Assembly: GCA_021413675.1 (NCBI GenBank)
Contig: JAIOQA010000452.1
Coordinates: 1 to 40,416 of the forward strand
Reading direction: 5' to 3'
From: Deltaproteobacteria bacterium
Lineage (GTDB): Bacteria > Myxococcota_A > Polyangia > Haliangiales > Haliangiaceae
Length of the DNA stretch: 40,416 nt
The notes beneath the pieces are model-generated. The model had not been told where the DNA came from and searched no databases. It saw nothing but the letters and a program-made list of their open reading frames with translations. This document shows positions 24,863 through 34,328 of this stretch, piece by piece (the first letter of the stretch is position 1; the number at the start of each line of letters is the position of its first letter). The position numbers and the translations under genes are program-made.

Positions 24863-25185
24863 GCCTCCATCTACGCGCGCTCGAAGTCCGAAGCAAAGCT
24901 GAAAATCATTGATATCACATGGGATTTTAGTCTCCGCGCCGACCCCCATGCGACTTCGGGCGCAAGTGCTCGGACGCGAACGACCGGAGTGCCCACGGTC
25001 GATCTCACCTGGCGACCCGGGCCCCGTGGGGCAATTTCTGGTGCGGCGGATTCAGTTCAGGAGCCCGGCGCCGTGCGTGCGATCCGACCACGCGATCTGC
25101 CCGCACCATCTGACCCGCCACCACCAGATGTCACGGGCTTGGTGACGTCCGGATCGCGGAACGGATCTGGCAACCGCGGGGCCTC
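24863..25185. other. Intergenic region between divergent DUF1592 and M16 genes
   Basis: This is the longest gene-free stretch in the window (323 nt). It holds the DUF1592 promoter and an AT-rich patch at about 24893-24930, unusual in this GC-rich sequence. That patch includes an inverted repeat AAAATC (24902-24907) and GATTTT (24923-24928). A 78-codon reading frame inside it (24909-25145) has no supporting signal. No clear -10 box was found before the M16 gene at 25186. Confidence 0.5.
24868..24896 (-). promoter_or_regulatory. Promoter of the DUF1592/DUF1552 operon
   Basis: On the minus strand TTGCTT (24896-24891), a 17-nt spacer and TAGATG (24873-24868) lie 5 nt before ATG 24862. This is the only window site besides the TetR promoter where I see both a -35 and a -10 hexamer. 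Confidence 0.5.
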
Positions 25186-27942
25186 GTGAGGATCCAAGGC
25201 AAGACATTGGCAACGATGGCGGTGATCGCCAGTGGCTGCGCGCACTGGGCGGCGACCCCGCGCTACGGCAGCCTGCGCGACGACGCGCGGCCGTTCGCGT
25301 TCGCGCACAACATCGACCTGGTCAAGGTCACCAACGGCCTGACCGTCGCGCTGATCCCTGACGACCGCACCAACCTGGCGACGGTCGACATGCGCTACGA
25401 CGTCGGCGCGGCCGAGGATCCGCCCGGCCGCGCGGGCATGGCCCACCTCGTCGAGCACCTCGTGTTCGACCTGCGCGAGCACGCCGACGGACCGACGCTG
25501 GGCGACGAGCTCGACGACATCGCCCTCTACATGAACGCGTCGACGACCTGGGATCAGACGCACTACCGCGCGATCGTCCCGATCGAGCGCCTGCAGGCCG
25601 CGCTCGCGTTCGAGGCCCGGCGGATGACCGCGCGCTGTGATCAGCTCGACGACGCGACCTTCGCGCGCGAGCGCGACGTGGTGCTCGCCGAGGGCGCCGA
25701 GCGCGACGCGCCGCTGCGCGACACGTACTACCGGATCACCGCCGCGGCCTACGGCAAGCGCCATCCGTACGCGCGCCGGCTGACCTCCAACGAGCTGGCC
25801 GGGGCGACCAAGGCCGAGGCCTGCGCGTTCATCGCGGCGCACTACCGGCCGGACCGCGCGATGCTGGTCGTCAGCGGCCACGTCGACGATCGGATCCGCC
25901 CGATGATCGGCAAGGTCTTCGGCGCGATCACCGCACCCCGGAGCGCCCCGCGCGTGGCGATCGCGCCGCCGACCTTGCGCGGCGAGACCACGCAGCTCCG
26001 CGCGCCGGTCACCCACCCGACCACCGTCATCGTGCTGCCCTACCCCGCGTGGGGCGACAACGCGATCCCCGCGTACACGATCGCGCGCCGTCGCCTGGCC
26101 CGCGAGCTCGACGCCGAGACCGACACGCAAGCCTGGCTGCGCGACGCCACGGTGTTCACGCTCGGGGGGCCGCGCGCGCCGGCGCTCGCGGTGGCGATGG
26201 AGGTCGAGTCTCCGGGCGACCTCGCGAAGGCAGCGGACCTCGTGTTCCACCACGCGAAGCACCTGTTCGACGACTCGTGGCAGACCAACCTCCACTGGCT
26301 CGGCACCCGGCTCAACCTCGAGTACGCGGACGCCTGGGACGACGCGGTCGGCCGGGGCGCGTGGATCGCCGACTACCTGCAGTACGCGCCCGACCGCTGG
26401 TTCATGTTGCGCGAGATGCGGATCGCGAGCGACCTCGCGATCGAGAAGGTGCGGAAGGGCTTCGCCGACGCGTGGTCGCGGGACCACAGCCTGATCGTCA
26501 ACATCACGCCGACCGGCAAGGCCGACCACGGCCGCGTCGCGGACGCGGTGCCGACCGGCTCGCACACGACCACGGCGTGGCGCTGGCCGGTCGACGCCGA
26601 GCTCGCCGATCAACCCGTGCCAGTGCGCGCGACCTCGCTCGCCGATCGCGTCGAGCGCTTCGAGCTCCCCAACGGCCTGACGGTCGAGCTCGCGCCCGAT
26701 CCGCAGAGCCCGCTGGTCGAGGCGCGCCTGCTGTACCCGGTCGGCCGGGCACACGAGCCCCGCGACTCCTACGGCCTGGCGACCGCCGCAGCCGGCCTGC
26801 TCGACCAGGACCGGGAGGGCACGTACAAGGTCTCGGCGGCCATGCGACTCAACCGCGCGGTCATGCGCGGCACCGTCCTCGACTGGAACGTCAGCGAGAC
26901 GACCACCTCGTTCGTCGCCCGCGGCCTCGCCTATCAGGGCGACTGGCACGTCTGGTACCTGTCCTGGCTCCTCGATCTCGGGCGCTACAACCAGGCCGAC
27001 CTCGACGCGCTCCACGAGGCGGCGCGCAAGCACCTCGCGCGCACCGCCAAGGCGAAGCCCGAGATCGATCGCGACGCGGCCGCGTTCCTCGCGCGCCTCT
27101 TCGGTCCGAGCCATCCGTACGCGACGCCCGCGCCCGACGCGGACAGCGCGTTTCTCCGGCTGCGCGCCAGCGATCTGCAGGCGTGGCGCGCCGCGTACTA
27201 CCGGCCGCGCGGCGCGACCCTCGTGATCACCGGCGCCTTCGACAAGGCCGCGATGCGGAAGGAGGTCGAGGAGCTGTTCGGCCCGTGGTCGGGCGCGGCG
27301 CCGAACGCGCCTGCCGCGATCCCGCCGTTCGCGCCGGCGTCGGGCCCGAGCTGGCTCGCCGCCGACGACGCGGACGCCACCCAGGTGGCGCTGCAGATCG
27401 GCTTCCCGGCCGCGTCGGACCCGACCGCCGACGCGGCCGCGCGCGAGGTGCTCGAGGCGATGCTCGAGGACGCGCTGCGCGACGTGCGCGAGGCGATGGG
27501 CGCGAGCTACGGCGTCCACGCGTCGTACGCGTACGGCGCGGCCGGCGGCGCGCTCCTGATCAGCGGCAAGGTCGACGAACACCTCGCGCCCGAGGCCGCC
27601 CGGGCGGTGCTGGCCGCGATCGCGACGCTGCGCGACAACGCCGCGGGGCAGCGCGAGGCGTTCGTGCGCGCGCGGCGCAAGGCCATCGCCGACGCCCAGG
27701 CCCAGACCGGCGGCGCGCAGGCGGTCGGGCGCCGCCTGGCCGCGCTCGTCGCGCGCGGGCTGCCGCTCGACTTCGATCGCGCCCACGCGACCGCGATCGG
27801 CCAGCTCACGCCGGCGGCGGTCGCGAAGGTCGCCGCGCAGGATCTCGCGAGCCTCCACATGGTCGTGCAGATCGGCGGCAAGCCCGCGATCATCGACGGC
27901 GTCTTCGCGGCCCTCGGGGCCACGCCCGAGCGCCCGAAGTGA
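25186..27942 (+). CDS. M16-family zinc metallopeptidase lipoprotein, copy 1
   Basis: This 918-residue lipoprotein (lipobox IASGC, Cys18; GTG start) has the inverzincin motif HLVEH at 87-91. Glu162 and Glu169 lie downstream at the distance expected of the third zinc ligand, as in pitrilysin and insulinase. The second half (from about 470, FELPNGLTVELAPDP) is the usual non-catalytic partner domain without HxxEH. It would be an outer-membrane or periplasmic peptidase. It is 60-70% similar by eye to the copy at 28818, so the two came from duplication. Confidence 0.9.
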   Translation: MRIQGKTLATMAVIASGCAHWAATPRYGSLRDDARPFAFAHNIDLVKVTNGLTVALIPDDRTNLATVDMRYDVGAAEDPPGRAGMAHLVEHLVFDLREHADGPTLGDELDDIALYMNASTTWDQTHYRAIVPIERLQAALAFEARRMTARCDQLDDATFARERDVVLAEGAERDAPLRDTYYRITAAAYGKRHPYARRLTSNELAGATKAEACAFIAAHYRPDRAMLVVSGHVDDRIRPMIGKVFGAITAPRSAPRVAIAPPTLRGETTQLRAPVTHPTTVIVLPYPAWGDNAIPAYTIARRRLARELDAETDTQAWLRDATVFTLGGPRAPALAVAMEVESPGDLAKAADLVFHHAKHLFDDSWQTNLHWLGTRLNLEYADAWDDAVGRGAWIADYLQYAPDRWFMLREMRIASDLAIEKVRKGFADAWSRDHSLIVNITPTGKADHGRVADAVPTGSHTTTAWRWPVDAELADQPVPVRATSLADRVERFELPNGLTVELAPDPQSPLVEARLLYPVGRAHEPRDSYGLATAAAGLLDQDREGTYKVSAAMRLNRAVMRGTVLDWNVSETTTSFVARGLAYQGDWHVWYLSWLLDLGRYNQADLDALHEAARKHLARTAKAKPEIDRDAAAFLARLFGPSHPYATPAPDADSAFLRLRASDLQAWRAAYYRPRGATLVITGAFDKAAMRKEVEELFGPWSGAAPNAPAAIPPFAPASGPSWLAADDADATQVALQIGFPAASDPTADAAAREVLEAMLEDALRDVREAMGASYGVHASYAYGAAGGALLISGKVDEHLAPEAARAVLAAIATLRDNAAGQREAFVRARRKAIADAQAQTGGAQAVGRRLAALVARGLPLDFDRAHATAIGQLTPAAVAKVAAQDLASLHMVVQIGGKPAIIDGVFAALGATPERPK

Positions 27943-27965
27943 CCCGCGCGCCGCGCCGCGGCTGA

Positions 27966-27971
27966 TACCCT
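27966..27971 (+). promoter_or_regulatory. -10 box TACCCT for the methyltransferase-like gene
   Basis: TACCCT ends 6 nt before ATG 27978, with no ribosome site. It suggests independent leaderless expression of the gene between the two peptidase copies. Confidence 0.5.
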
Positions 27972-27977
27972 CGCGCC

Positions 27978-28760
27978 ATGCCGCGCATCAACGCCCCGGA
28001 GCTCGAGGACTACCCCTGGTTCCCGGCGCGGATGCGCGACGCCCTCACCGGCTACTTGCGGGTGGCAGCGGCCGCGCTCAGCGTGCCCGCGGTCGCCGCG
28101 CCGCTCCTGCGCGAGGCCCTCGACGCGAGCGACACGCGGCGCGTGATCGATCTGTGCGCCGGCGGCGGCGGCCCGCTGCTCGGCGTGCTGCGCACGCTCG
28201 CGGACGAGGGCGAGCGCGTGCCCGCGGTGCTGACCGACCTCTATCCCAACCGCGCCGCGTTCGCGCGGGCCGAGGCGCTGTTCCCCGGCCAGGTCACCGG
28301 CCGGATCGAGCCGACCGACGCGACCCAGGTGCCCGCCGAGCTGCGCGGCGTGCGCACGATCTTCAACGCGCTCCACCACCTGCCGCCGCCGGTCGCGCGC
28401 GCGGTGTTCGCCGACGCCGCCGCGCAGCGCCAGCCGATCGTCGCGTTCGAGTTCGTCGAGCGCAGCCTGCAGGGCCTCGCGATCTCGGCGATCCTCCCGG
28501 CCAGCGTGCTGGCGCTGACGCCGTTCGTGCGGCCGGTCGATCTGCGCTCGCTCGCGCTCACGTACGTCGTGCCGGTCCTGCCGGCGATCACGTGGTGGGA
28601 CGGCACGGCCTCGTGCCTGCGCGCGTACTCGGTGCCCGAGCTCCACGATCTCGTCGACGATCTCGCGACGCCCGACTACGGCTTCCGGATCGAGCGGCGA
28701 CGCGTGCCGTGGCGCCCTCACGCAGTCACGTACGTGGTCGGCCTGCCGCGCACCTCCTGA
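27978..28760 (+). CDS. SAM-dependent methyltransferase-like protein
   Basis: This 260-residue protein shows motif I of class I methyltransferases in VIDLCAGGGGPLLGVL, an acidic loop in VLTDLYPN, and FNALHHLPPPVARAVF where the fourth motif is expected. The C-terminal part has hydrophobic stretches (LAISAILPASVLALTPFVRP) that might touch membranes. The substrate is unknown. It sits between the two M16 genes and is transcribed in the same direction. Confidence 0.75.
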   Translation: MPRINAPELEDYPWFPARMRDALTGYLRVAAAALSVPAVAAPLLREALDASDTRRVIDLCAGGGGPLLGVLRTLADEGERVPAVLTDLYPNRAAFARAEALFPGQVTGRIEPTDATQVPAELRGVRTIFNALHHLPPPVARAVFADAAAQRQPIVAFEFVERSLQGLAISAILPASVLALTPFVRPVDLRSLALTYVVPVLPAITWWDGTASCLRAYSVPELHDLVDDLATPDYGFRIERRRVPWRPHAVTYVVGLPRTS

Positions 28761-28804
28761 GGCGCAGTCGCCACTCCGGCCCTCGGATCGACTCGCATCC
28801 TTGG

Positions 28805-28810
28805 CAGACT
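28805..28810 (+). promoter_or_regulatory. -10-like CAGACT for the second M16 gene
   Basis: CAGACT ends 7 nt before ATG 28818. It differs from TANNNT in the first base only. Confidence 0.35.
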
Positions 28811-28817
28811 GGTCCGG

Positions 28818-31586
28818 ATGGCGAGCTGGCGAGGCGTGAGAACCTGGATCGGAGTGGCGGTGGCGATGGTGGGCTGTGCGCGCTGGGCGCACGATCCCCG
28901 GTTCGGCAGCATCGTCGACGACAGTCGGCCATTCTCGTTCTCGCACAACATCGAGCTCATCAAGGTCTCCAATGGCCTGATGGTCGCGACCGTCGCGGAT
29001 CGCCGCACCAACCTCGCGACGATCGACGTGCGCTACGAGGTCGGCGCGAGCGCGGATCCGCCGGGCCGCGCCGGGCTCGCCCACCTCGTCGAGCACCTGC
29101 TGTTCGATCTGCGCGACTCGTCGACCGGGCCGACGCTCGGCGACGAGCTCGGCGACATCGCGCTGTACTCCAACGCCTGGACCACCTGGGACGCGACCCA
29201 CTACGTCGCGACCGTGCCGATCGAGCACCTGTCCGAGGCGCTCGCGCTCGAGGCGCGGCGCATGCGCGGCGCCTGCGATCAGCTCGACGACGCGACCTTC
29301 GCGCGCGAGCGCGACGTCGTGCTCGCCGAGGGCGCCCAGAGCATCGGGCCGCTCGACGGGCTGTGGACCGAGCTGTTCGCCGCGACCTTCGGGACCAAGC
29401 ACCCGTACGCGCGCGCGGTGACCTCCAACGAGGTCGCGAAGGCGACCAAGGACGAGGTCTGCCAGTTCATCACCGATCACTACGGACCCGATCGCGCGAT
29501 CCTGGTGGTCACCGGCCCGATCGCCGGCAACCTCGGCACGGAGATCGGCGAGCTGTTCGGCCCGATCCGGTCGACCGCCCTCAAGGCGCGCCGCGGCGAG
29601 CTCCCGCCGACGCTCGACGGCGCGACCAGCAAGCACCGCGGGCCGGTCAAGCACCCCACCGCGATCGTGTTCCTGCCGATGCCGCCGTGGGGCGACGAGA
29701 CCGCGCCGGCCTACGAGCTCGCGCGCGACCTCCTCGACCGCGCGCTCGACGAGGAGATCGTGAAGCGCGACTGGCTGCGCGGCAGCGGCGTCCAGATCGT
29801 CGGCGATCACTGGGCGCGCGAGCTGATGGTGGCGATCGAGGTCGACGATCCCTCGCACCTGGCCATGGCGACCGACCTGGTGTTCGCGCACAGCACGACG
29901 CTGTTCGACGACATGACGCCCGAGCAGCTGAGCCACCGCGGCGGGCGGCGCCAGCTCGACGACGCGGTCGCGTGGGATGACCTCGGCGATCGCGGCGCGT
30001 GGATCGCGAACTTCCTGCACTACACCGACCACCACTGGTTCATGTTGCAGGAGATGCGGATCGCGGGGCGCCTGAGCCTGTCCGCGGTCAAGCGCGAGCT
30101 CGCGAGCAGCTGGGACCGCGCGCACAGCCACATCGCGCTCGTGACGCCGACCGGCGACGACGACGACGGCAAGGTCAGCGCGGCGGTCCCGGCGGGGAGC
30201 CACTCGGTGACGCCGTGGCGGCGCCCGGTCGATCCCGCGCTCGCCGATCAGGCGGTCGCGGTCAAGGCGCCGACCCTCGCCGAGCGCGTCACCCAGTACG
30301 AGCTGGCCAACGGCCTGACCGTCGAGCTCGCGCCGGATCCGCTCAGCCCCGTGGTCGAGGCGCGGCTGATCTATCCGGTCGGGCGCGCCCACGAGCCCCG
30401 CGATCGCCCGGGCCTGGCGTCCGCGGCGGCCTGGATGCTGTCGCCGGATCACGAGCGCCTCTACGACCACTGGACCGCCGGGAAGCTCAACCGCGCCATG
30501 GAGCGCGGCACCGATCTCGACACCGACGTCGACGAGACCACGACGACGTTCTCGGCGCGCGGCCTGGCGTTCCAGGCCGACTGGCACGTCTGGTACCTGT
30601 CGTGGCTGCTCGATCTCGGCTGGTACAACCAGGACGACCTCGACCGCGTCCGCAGCTTCGTGAAGGCCGGGCTGCGCGACGCCGACGACCCGGCGAACAA
30701 GGACGAGGATCCGCATCGCGACAGCGCCGCGTTCCTCGCGCGGCTGTTCGGCGCGGATCACCCGTACGCCGTCCCGCCGCCCGATGGCAGCAAGGCGTTC
30801 CTGAAGCTGCGCGCCAAGGATCTGCAGCACTGGCGCGAGGCCCACTTCCGGCCGCGCGGCGCGACCCTGATCATCACCGGCGGCTTCGATCTGGAGGCGA
30901 TGCGCACCGAGGTCGGCGAGCTGTTCGGGCCGTGGTCGGGCGACGCGCCGGCCGCGCTCCCCGCGATCCCGCCGATCGCGCCCGCGGCGGGGCCGAGCTG
31001 GATCGCGGCCGATCGCGCGGAGGCGGTGCAGACGACGATCACGATCGGCTTCCCGTCGGCGTCGGATCCGGTGGCCGACGTCGCGGCCCGGCGCGTGCTG
31101 GTCGAGATGCTGAACGACGCGCTCCGCGACATCCGCGAGGGCATGGGCGCGAGCTACGGCCTCAGCGCCAGCTACGGCTACGGCGCCGCTGGCGGCGTGC
31201 TCATCGTCACCGGCAACGTCGACGAGCACCTGACGCCGACCGCCACCAAGATCGTGATGGAGGCCGTCGCGCGGATGCGCGACCACGCGCGTGACGAGCG
31301 CGAGGCCTTCGTCCGGGCGCGCCGCAAGGCGATCGCCGATGCCCAGGCGCAGACCGGCGGCGCGCTCGCGATCGCCGGCCACCTCGAGTGGCTCGCGGCG
31401 CGCGGCCTGACCCTGCGGCGCGATCGCCAGGTCGCGATCGCGATCGGCCAGCTCACGCCGGCGGCGGTCGCGAAGGTCGCGGCCGAGGACCTCGCGACCA
31501 CGCACATGGTCGTGATGCTCGCCGGCAAGCCGGCGGCGATCGACGGCGCGTTCGCGGCGCTCGGCGTGACGCCCGAGCGGCCGTGA
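28818..31586 (+). CDS. M16-family zinc metallopeptidase lipoprotein, copy 2
   Basis: This 922-residue lipoprotein (lipobox AMVGC, Cys20) is the paralogue of the protein at 25186. The HLVEH zinc site is at 89-93, and matching stretches run through the whole length, for example EARRM, CDQLDDATFARERDVVLAEG, QADWHVWYLSWLLDLG and RARRKAIADAQAQTGGA. The second domain again lacks HxxEH. Divergence is spread along the protein, so the duplication is not recent. It may cleave peptides outside the cell. Confidence 0.9.
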   Translation: MASWRGVRTWIGVAVAMVGCARWAHDPRFGSIVDDSRPFSFSHNIELIKVSNGLMVATVADRRTNLATIDVRYEVGASADPPGRAGLAHLVEHLLFDLRDSSTGPTLGDELGDIALYSNAWTTWDATHYVATVPIEHLSEALALEARRMRGACDQLDDATFARERDVVLAEGAQSIGPLDGLWTELFAATFGTKHPYARAVTSNEVAKATKDEVCQFITDHYGPDRAILVVTGPIAGNLGTEIGELFGPIRSTALKARRGELPPTLDGATSKHRGPVKHPTAIVFLPMPPWGDETAPAYELARDLLDRALDEEIVKRDWLRGSGVQIVGDHWARELMVAIEVDDPSHLAMATDLVFAHSTTLFDDMTPEQLSHRGGRRQLDDAVAWDDLGDRGAWIANFLHYTDHHWFMLQEMRIAGRLSLSAVKRELASSWDRAHSHIALVTPTGDDDDGKVSAAVPAGSHSVTPWRRPVDPALADQAVAVKAPTLAERVTQYELANGLTVELAPDPLSPVVEARLIYPVGRAHEPRDRPGLASAAAWMLSPDHERLYDHWTAGKLNRAMERGTDLDTDVDETTTTFSARGLAFQADWHVWYLSWLLDLGWYNQDDLDRVRSFVKAGLRDADDPANKDEDPHRDSAAFLARLFGADHPYAVPPPDGSKAFLKLRAKDLQHWREAHFRPRGATLIITGGFDLEAMRTEVGELFGPWSGDAPAALPAIPPIAPAAGPSWIAADRAEAVQTTITIGFPSASDPVADVAARRVLVEMLNDALRDIREGMGASYGLSASYGYGAAGGVLIVTGNVDEHLTPTATKIVMEAVARMRDHARDEREAFVRARRKAIADAQAQTGGALAIAGHLEWLAARGLTLRRDRQVAIAIGQLTPAAVAKVAAEDLATTHMVVMLAGKPAAIDGAFAALGVTPERP

Positions 31587-31597
31587 CTACGCGCTGA

Positions 31598-32254
31598 TCA
31601 GGGCACGAGCTCGAGCGCGGGCTGCTCGGCGACGCCGTCGAAGAAGTCGACGACGCCGGTCGTCAGATCGAGCTCGCAGCCGACCACCAGCAGGCCATCG
31701 TTGTCGGCGAGCTGCTCGATCACGCCCGAGCCGTGGCGCAGGTGATTGACCGAGGCCCGGACATTGGCGCGGACCGCCGCGCGGTACAGCCGCTCGGGGT
31801 CGTTGGCCAGCTCGGTCTGGGCCAGCGCCTCGATCGCCGGCAGGACGCGCCCGACGATCGACAGCTGGTTGTACGACCGCGCGTGCTGGGGATCGCGCAG
31901 CGCCTCGATGCTGGCGGCGATCGCGCCGCACTGGGTGTGGCCCATGACGATGACCAGCCGGGTGCCGTAGCGCTCGGCGGCGAACTCGACGCTGCCGACC
32001 TGCGACGGCGCGACGACGTTGCCGGCGACGCGGATCACGAACAGATCGCCGAGCCCCTGGTCGAACACGATCTCGGCCGGCGCGCGGCTGTCGGAGCAGC
32101 CGAGCACGATCGCGAAGGGCGACTGCTGGGTCATGTCGCGCCGGCTGTGGCTGAGCAGCGAGTCGACGCTTCGCACGTTCTGCGCGTAGCGTCGGTTGCC
32201 GTCGCGCAACCGCGTCAGTGCGGCCTGGGCGGGAACGATCGGCACCGTGGTCAT
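31598..32254 (-). CDS. Beta-class carbonic anhydrase
   Basis: This 218-residue protein (start at ATG 32254) has the beta-carbonic anhydrase zinc set Cys53, Asp55 and Arg57 (CSDSR), His106 and Cys109 (HTQC). It interconverts CO2 and bicarbonate. ATG 32254 is chosen over ATG 32263 because a TATATG box (32261-32266) is then 6 nt upstream, as elsewhere in the window. It converges with the second M16 gene (stops 11 nt apart). Confidence 0.9.
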   Translation of the reverse strand: MTTVPIVPAQAALTRLRDGNRRYAQNVRSVDSLLSHSRRDMTQQSPFAIVLGCSDSRAPAEIVFDQGLGDLFVIRVAGNVVAPSQVGSVEFAAERYGTRLVIVMGHTQCGAIAASIEALRDPQHARSYNQLSIVGRVLPAIEALAQTELANDPERLYRAAVRANVRASVNHLRHGSGVIEQLADNDGLLVVGCELDLTTGVVDFFDGVAEQPALELVP

Positions 32255-32260
32255 GGAAGC

Positions 32261-32266
32261 CATATA
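32261..32266 (-). promoter_or_regulatory. -10 box TATATG for carbonic anhydrase
   Basis: On the minus strand TATATG is followed by 6 nt and ATG 32254. It overlaps the alternative ATG at 32263, so the leaderless model predicts the shorter protein. Confidence 0.5.
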
Positions 32267-32346
32267 CCCCGCGAATGGCCGTCGATCTACGGGCGGCTAC
32301 CGACGGTGCCGGCTGGTGATCACGTGTGAGCGGTCCGACCCTCGCC

Positions 32347-33198
32347 TCACGCAGCCGCCAGCAACTCGGCGGCGAGCGCAGCGACCGTGTGATCGAGGAC
32401 GGCGTGGCCGATCGCGGCGTCGGCGACGATCGCGCGGCGGGTGACGAGCTGGGCCACCGAGGGCTTCACGCCGGGATAGCGCGCGCGGACCCGGTCGAAC
32501 CGCGCATCGCCGAACAGGTAGTAGCCGGCCATCCCGCCGAGCGCGGGCTCGTCGACCAGGACGCCCTCGAGATCGACCGCCAGGCGCTGGTTGAGCGCGT
32601 CGAACCGCGCGAGATCGAACGCGCCCGGCCCCAGCGCCCGCGCGACCGAATGCTCGAGATCGCCGGCGTGCTGGGTCGACAGCTCGGGCAGGCCCGGGGG
32701 CACCCGCAGCGCCAGCTCGTAGCGCACGCGGGCCACGCCCAGCTCGTCGGCCAGCGCGGCGAGATGCGGCTCGATCGCGCCGTTGCCGCCATGGCCGCTG
32801 ATGAGCCAGAGCTGCTGCACACCCGGCGCGTGCGCGAGCGTGTCGCGCAGGAACCTGCCGGTGCGATGCAAGAACTCCGCGACGGGGAGGCACACCGGGC
32901 TCCACACCTGCGCCAGCCCGTCGAGGCGATCGGTGGCGTACGGGCAGTGGCCGAGGTACCGCGCGCCGGTCGCGTCGGCGACGCGGGTGCTGACGTGGAT
33001 CCCGGTGCGGTCGTCGATGTCGGGCGCCATCGCCGAGCTGTGCGCCTCGGCGGCGTTGCCCATGCTGACGATCGCGACCGCGGCGCGGATCGCGGGCCGC
33101 GCATCGGCGGCCGCCAGGGTGGCGGCGTCGAACTCGCGCGGCGCGCCCGGTGAGCGCGCTCGCCACGCGGCGAGGAACTGTTCGCGCTCGTCGCTCAT
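32347..33198 (-). CDS. Creatininase-family amidohydrolase
   Basis: This 283-residue protein keeps the metal ligands of the family despite poor local similarity: Glu and His in AEAHSSAMAPDID, where creatininase has EQH and an Asp 9 residues after the His, and GHGGN for the second site. Creatininase, ArfB and MftE are family members hydrolysing amide or formamide bonds; the substrate here is not predictable. GAGCAT at 33205-33210 lies 6 nt before ATG 33198. The gene is divergent from the lipoprotein at 33282. Confidence 0.82.
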   Translation of the reverse strand: MSDEREQFLAAWRARSPGAPREFDAATLAAADARPAIRAAVAIVSMGNAAEAHSSAMAPDIDDRTGIHVSTRVADATGARYLGHCPYATDRLDGLAQVWSPVCLPVAEFLHRTGRFLRDTLAHAPGVQQLWLISGHGGNGAIEPHLAALADELGVARVRYELALRVPPGLPELSTQHAGDLEHSVARALGPGAFDLARFDALNQRLAVDLEGVLVDEPALGGMAGYYLFGDARFDRVRARYPGVKPSVAQLVTRRAIVADAAIGHAVLDHTVAALAAELLAAA

Positions 33199-33281
33199 CT
33201 GGCGATGCTCGCATGGGCGGCGCGACGCATGGCACAGCGAGTGCTTTTGTATCGACCGTGTTTCCAACGCTCGCATCGCAA

Positions 33282-34238
33282 GTGAGCAGAATTCGTGGGT
33301 CGCGTTCGTCAACAACGCCGCCGCAGCAGCGGCCGACGTTGCGAAACGCAACTCTCCTGGCCCTGGCGCTCGCCTCCGGGTGCGCGTCGAGCCGCATCAA
33401 CCCGGACGGCGGCGACATCGACGCGACCGCCGGCGCGGACGCCCGCGCCGACGCGCGTCCGGTCAGCGACGCCGCGCCGCACGGCACCGGCGACGGCGGA
33501 ATCGGGGGCGACGGCGGGATCACGGGCGACGCTGCGCCCCCGGGCGACGGCGGTGGTACGTCCGACGCGGTCCTGGCCGACGCCGCGACCACACCCGACG
33601 CCGGCTGCGGCATCGTCGGCGGGGCCGCGCCGGTGCTCACCGGCGCCAACGACCTCGCGGCCTACCCGGCGGCGCAGCTCGTGTCGGTCGGGGCGACCCT
33701 CGCGGGCACCGACGGGGTCGCGCTGACCTGGGACGCGTCGAACCTGTACGTCACGGCGACCTCGCAGGCGTTCCTCGGCAACTACGAGCCGCTGCACGTC
33801 TATCTCGAGACCGGCACCGCGCTCGCCGCGCCGGTCGCGTCGCTCGGCAAGGAGTACAGCGGGCTCAAGCCCAACCTGCCGTTCACCGCGACCCACCTGA
33901 TCGCGCTGCGCCAGGTCGACGACGCGGGCACCGGCGGCTACGACGGCGTGTTCACGCCGGCCGCGACCTGGACCACGCGCGGCTACGACCTGACCCCGGG
34001 CGCCGACGCGTTCGTGTCGTCCGATCACCGGACATTGTCGGCGAAGGTGCCGTGGTCGGCGCTCGGCGGCTGTCCCACGTCGATGCGCGTCGCGATCCAC
34101 GTCGTGCACGCGATCGCCGGCAACGAGTGGAAGGATCTCGTGCCGGCCGCGCACACGCCGTGGCTCGCCGGCGGCGGCGGCTACTACGAGATCGACCTCA
34201 CCGGCCCGGCCGCCGTCAGCGGCTGGACCGCGCACTGA
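33282..34238 (+). CDS. Lipoprotein with beta-sandwich domain
   Basis: This is about 318 residues from GTG 33282; the lipobox ALASGC gives Cys34. A TTG at 33339 would give a compact 14-residue signal (LRNATLLALALASGC), so the start is uncertain; GTG 33258 is also possible. A linker of about 70 residues rich in Asp, Ala, Gly and Pro follows, then a domain (LTGANDLAAYPAAQLVSVG, ALTWDASNLYVTAT, YYEIDLTGP) that looks like an all-beta carbohydrate-binding or CBM9-like module. The export and surface location are fairly certain; ligand and role are not. Confidence 0.72.
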   Translation: MSRIRGSRSSTTPPQQRPTLRNATLLALALASGCASSRINPDGGDIDATAGADARADARPVSDAAPHGTGDGGIGGDGGITGDAAPPGDGGGTSDAVLADAATTPDAGCGIVGGAAPVLTGANDLAAYPAAQLVSVGATLAGTDGVALTWDASNLYVTATSQAFLGNYEPLHVYLETGTALAAPVASLGKEYSGLKPNLPFTATHLIALRQVDDAGTGGYDGVFTPAATWTTRGYDLTPGADAFVSSDHRTLSAKVPWSALGGCPTSMRVAIHVVHAIAGNEWKDLVPAAHTPWLAGGGGYYEIDLTGPAAVSGWTAH

Positions 34239-34328
34239 GGCGAGCGAAGCGAGCCGGCTCAGCAGCAGGCGCTTCGCGCTTGGATGAGATCGGGACCGTC
34301 GTCCTCGACGGGGCCGATCGATCGAAAG

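Noticed and set aside
24909..25145. A 78-codon plus-strand frame in the intergenic region
   Set aside because: No start signal, no motif, and biased toward Arg and Pro; it looks like chance.
27507..31505. A 1332-codon minus-strand open frame
   Set aside because: It lies opposite the M16 genes and the methyltransferase; its composition is Arg/Asp/Gly-rich without any recognisable domain.
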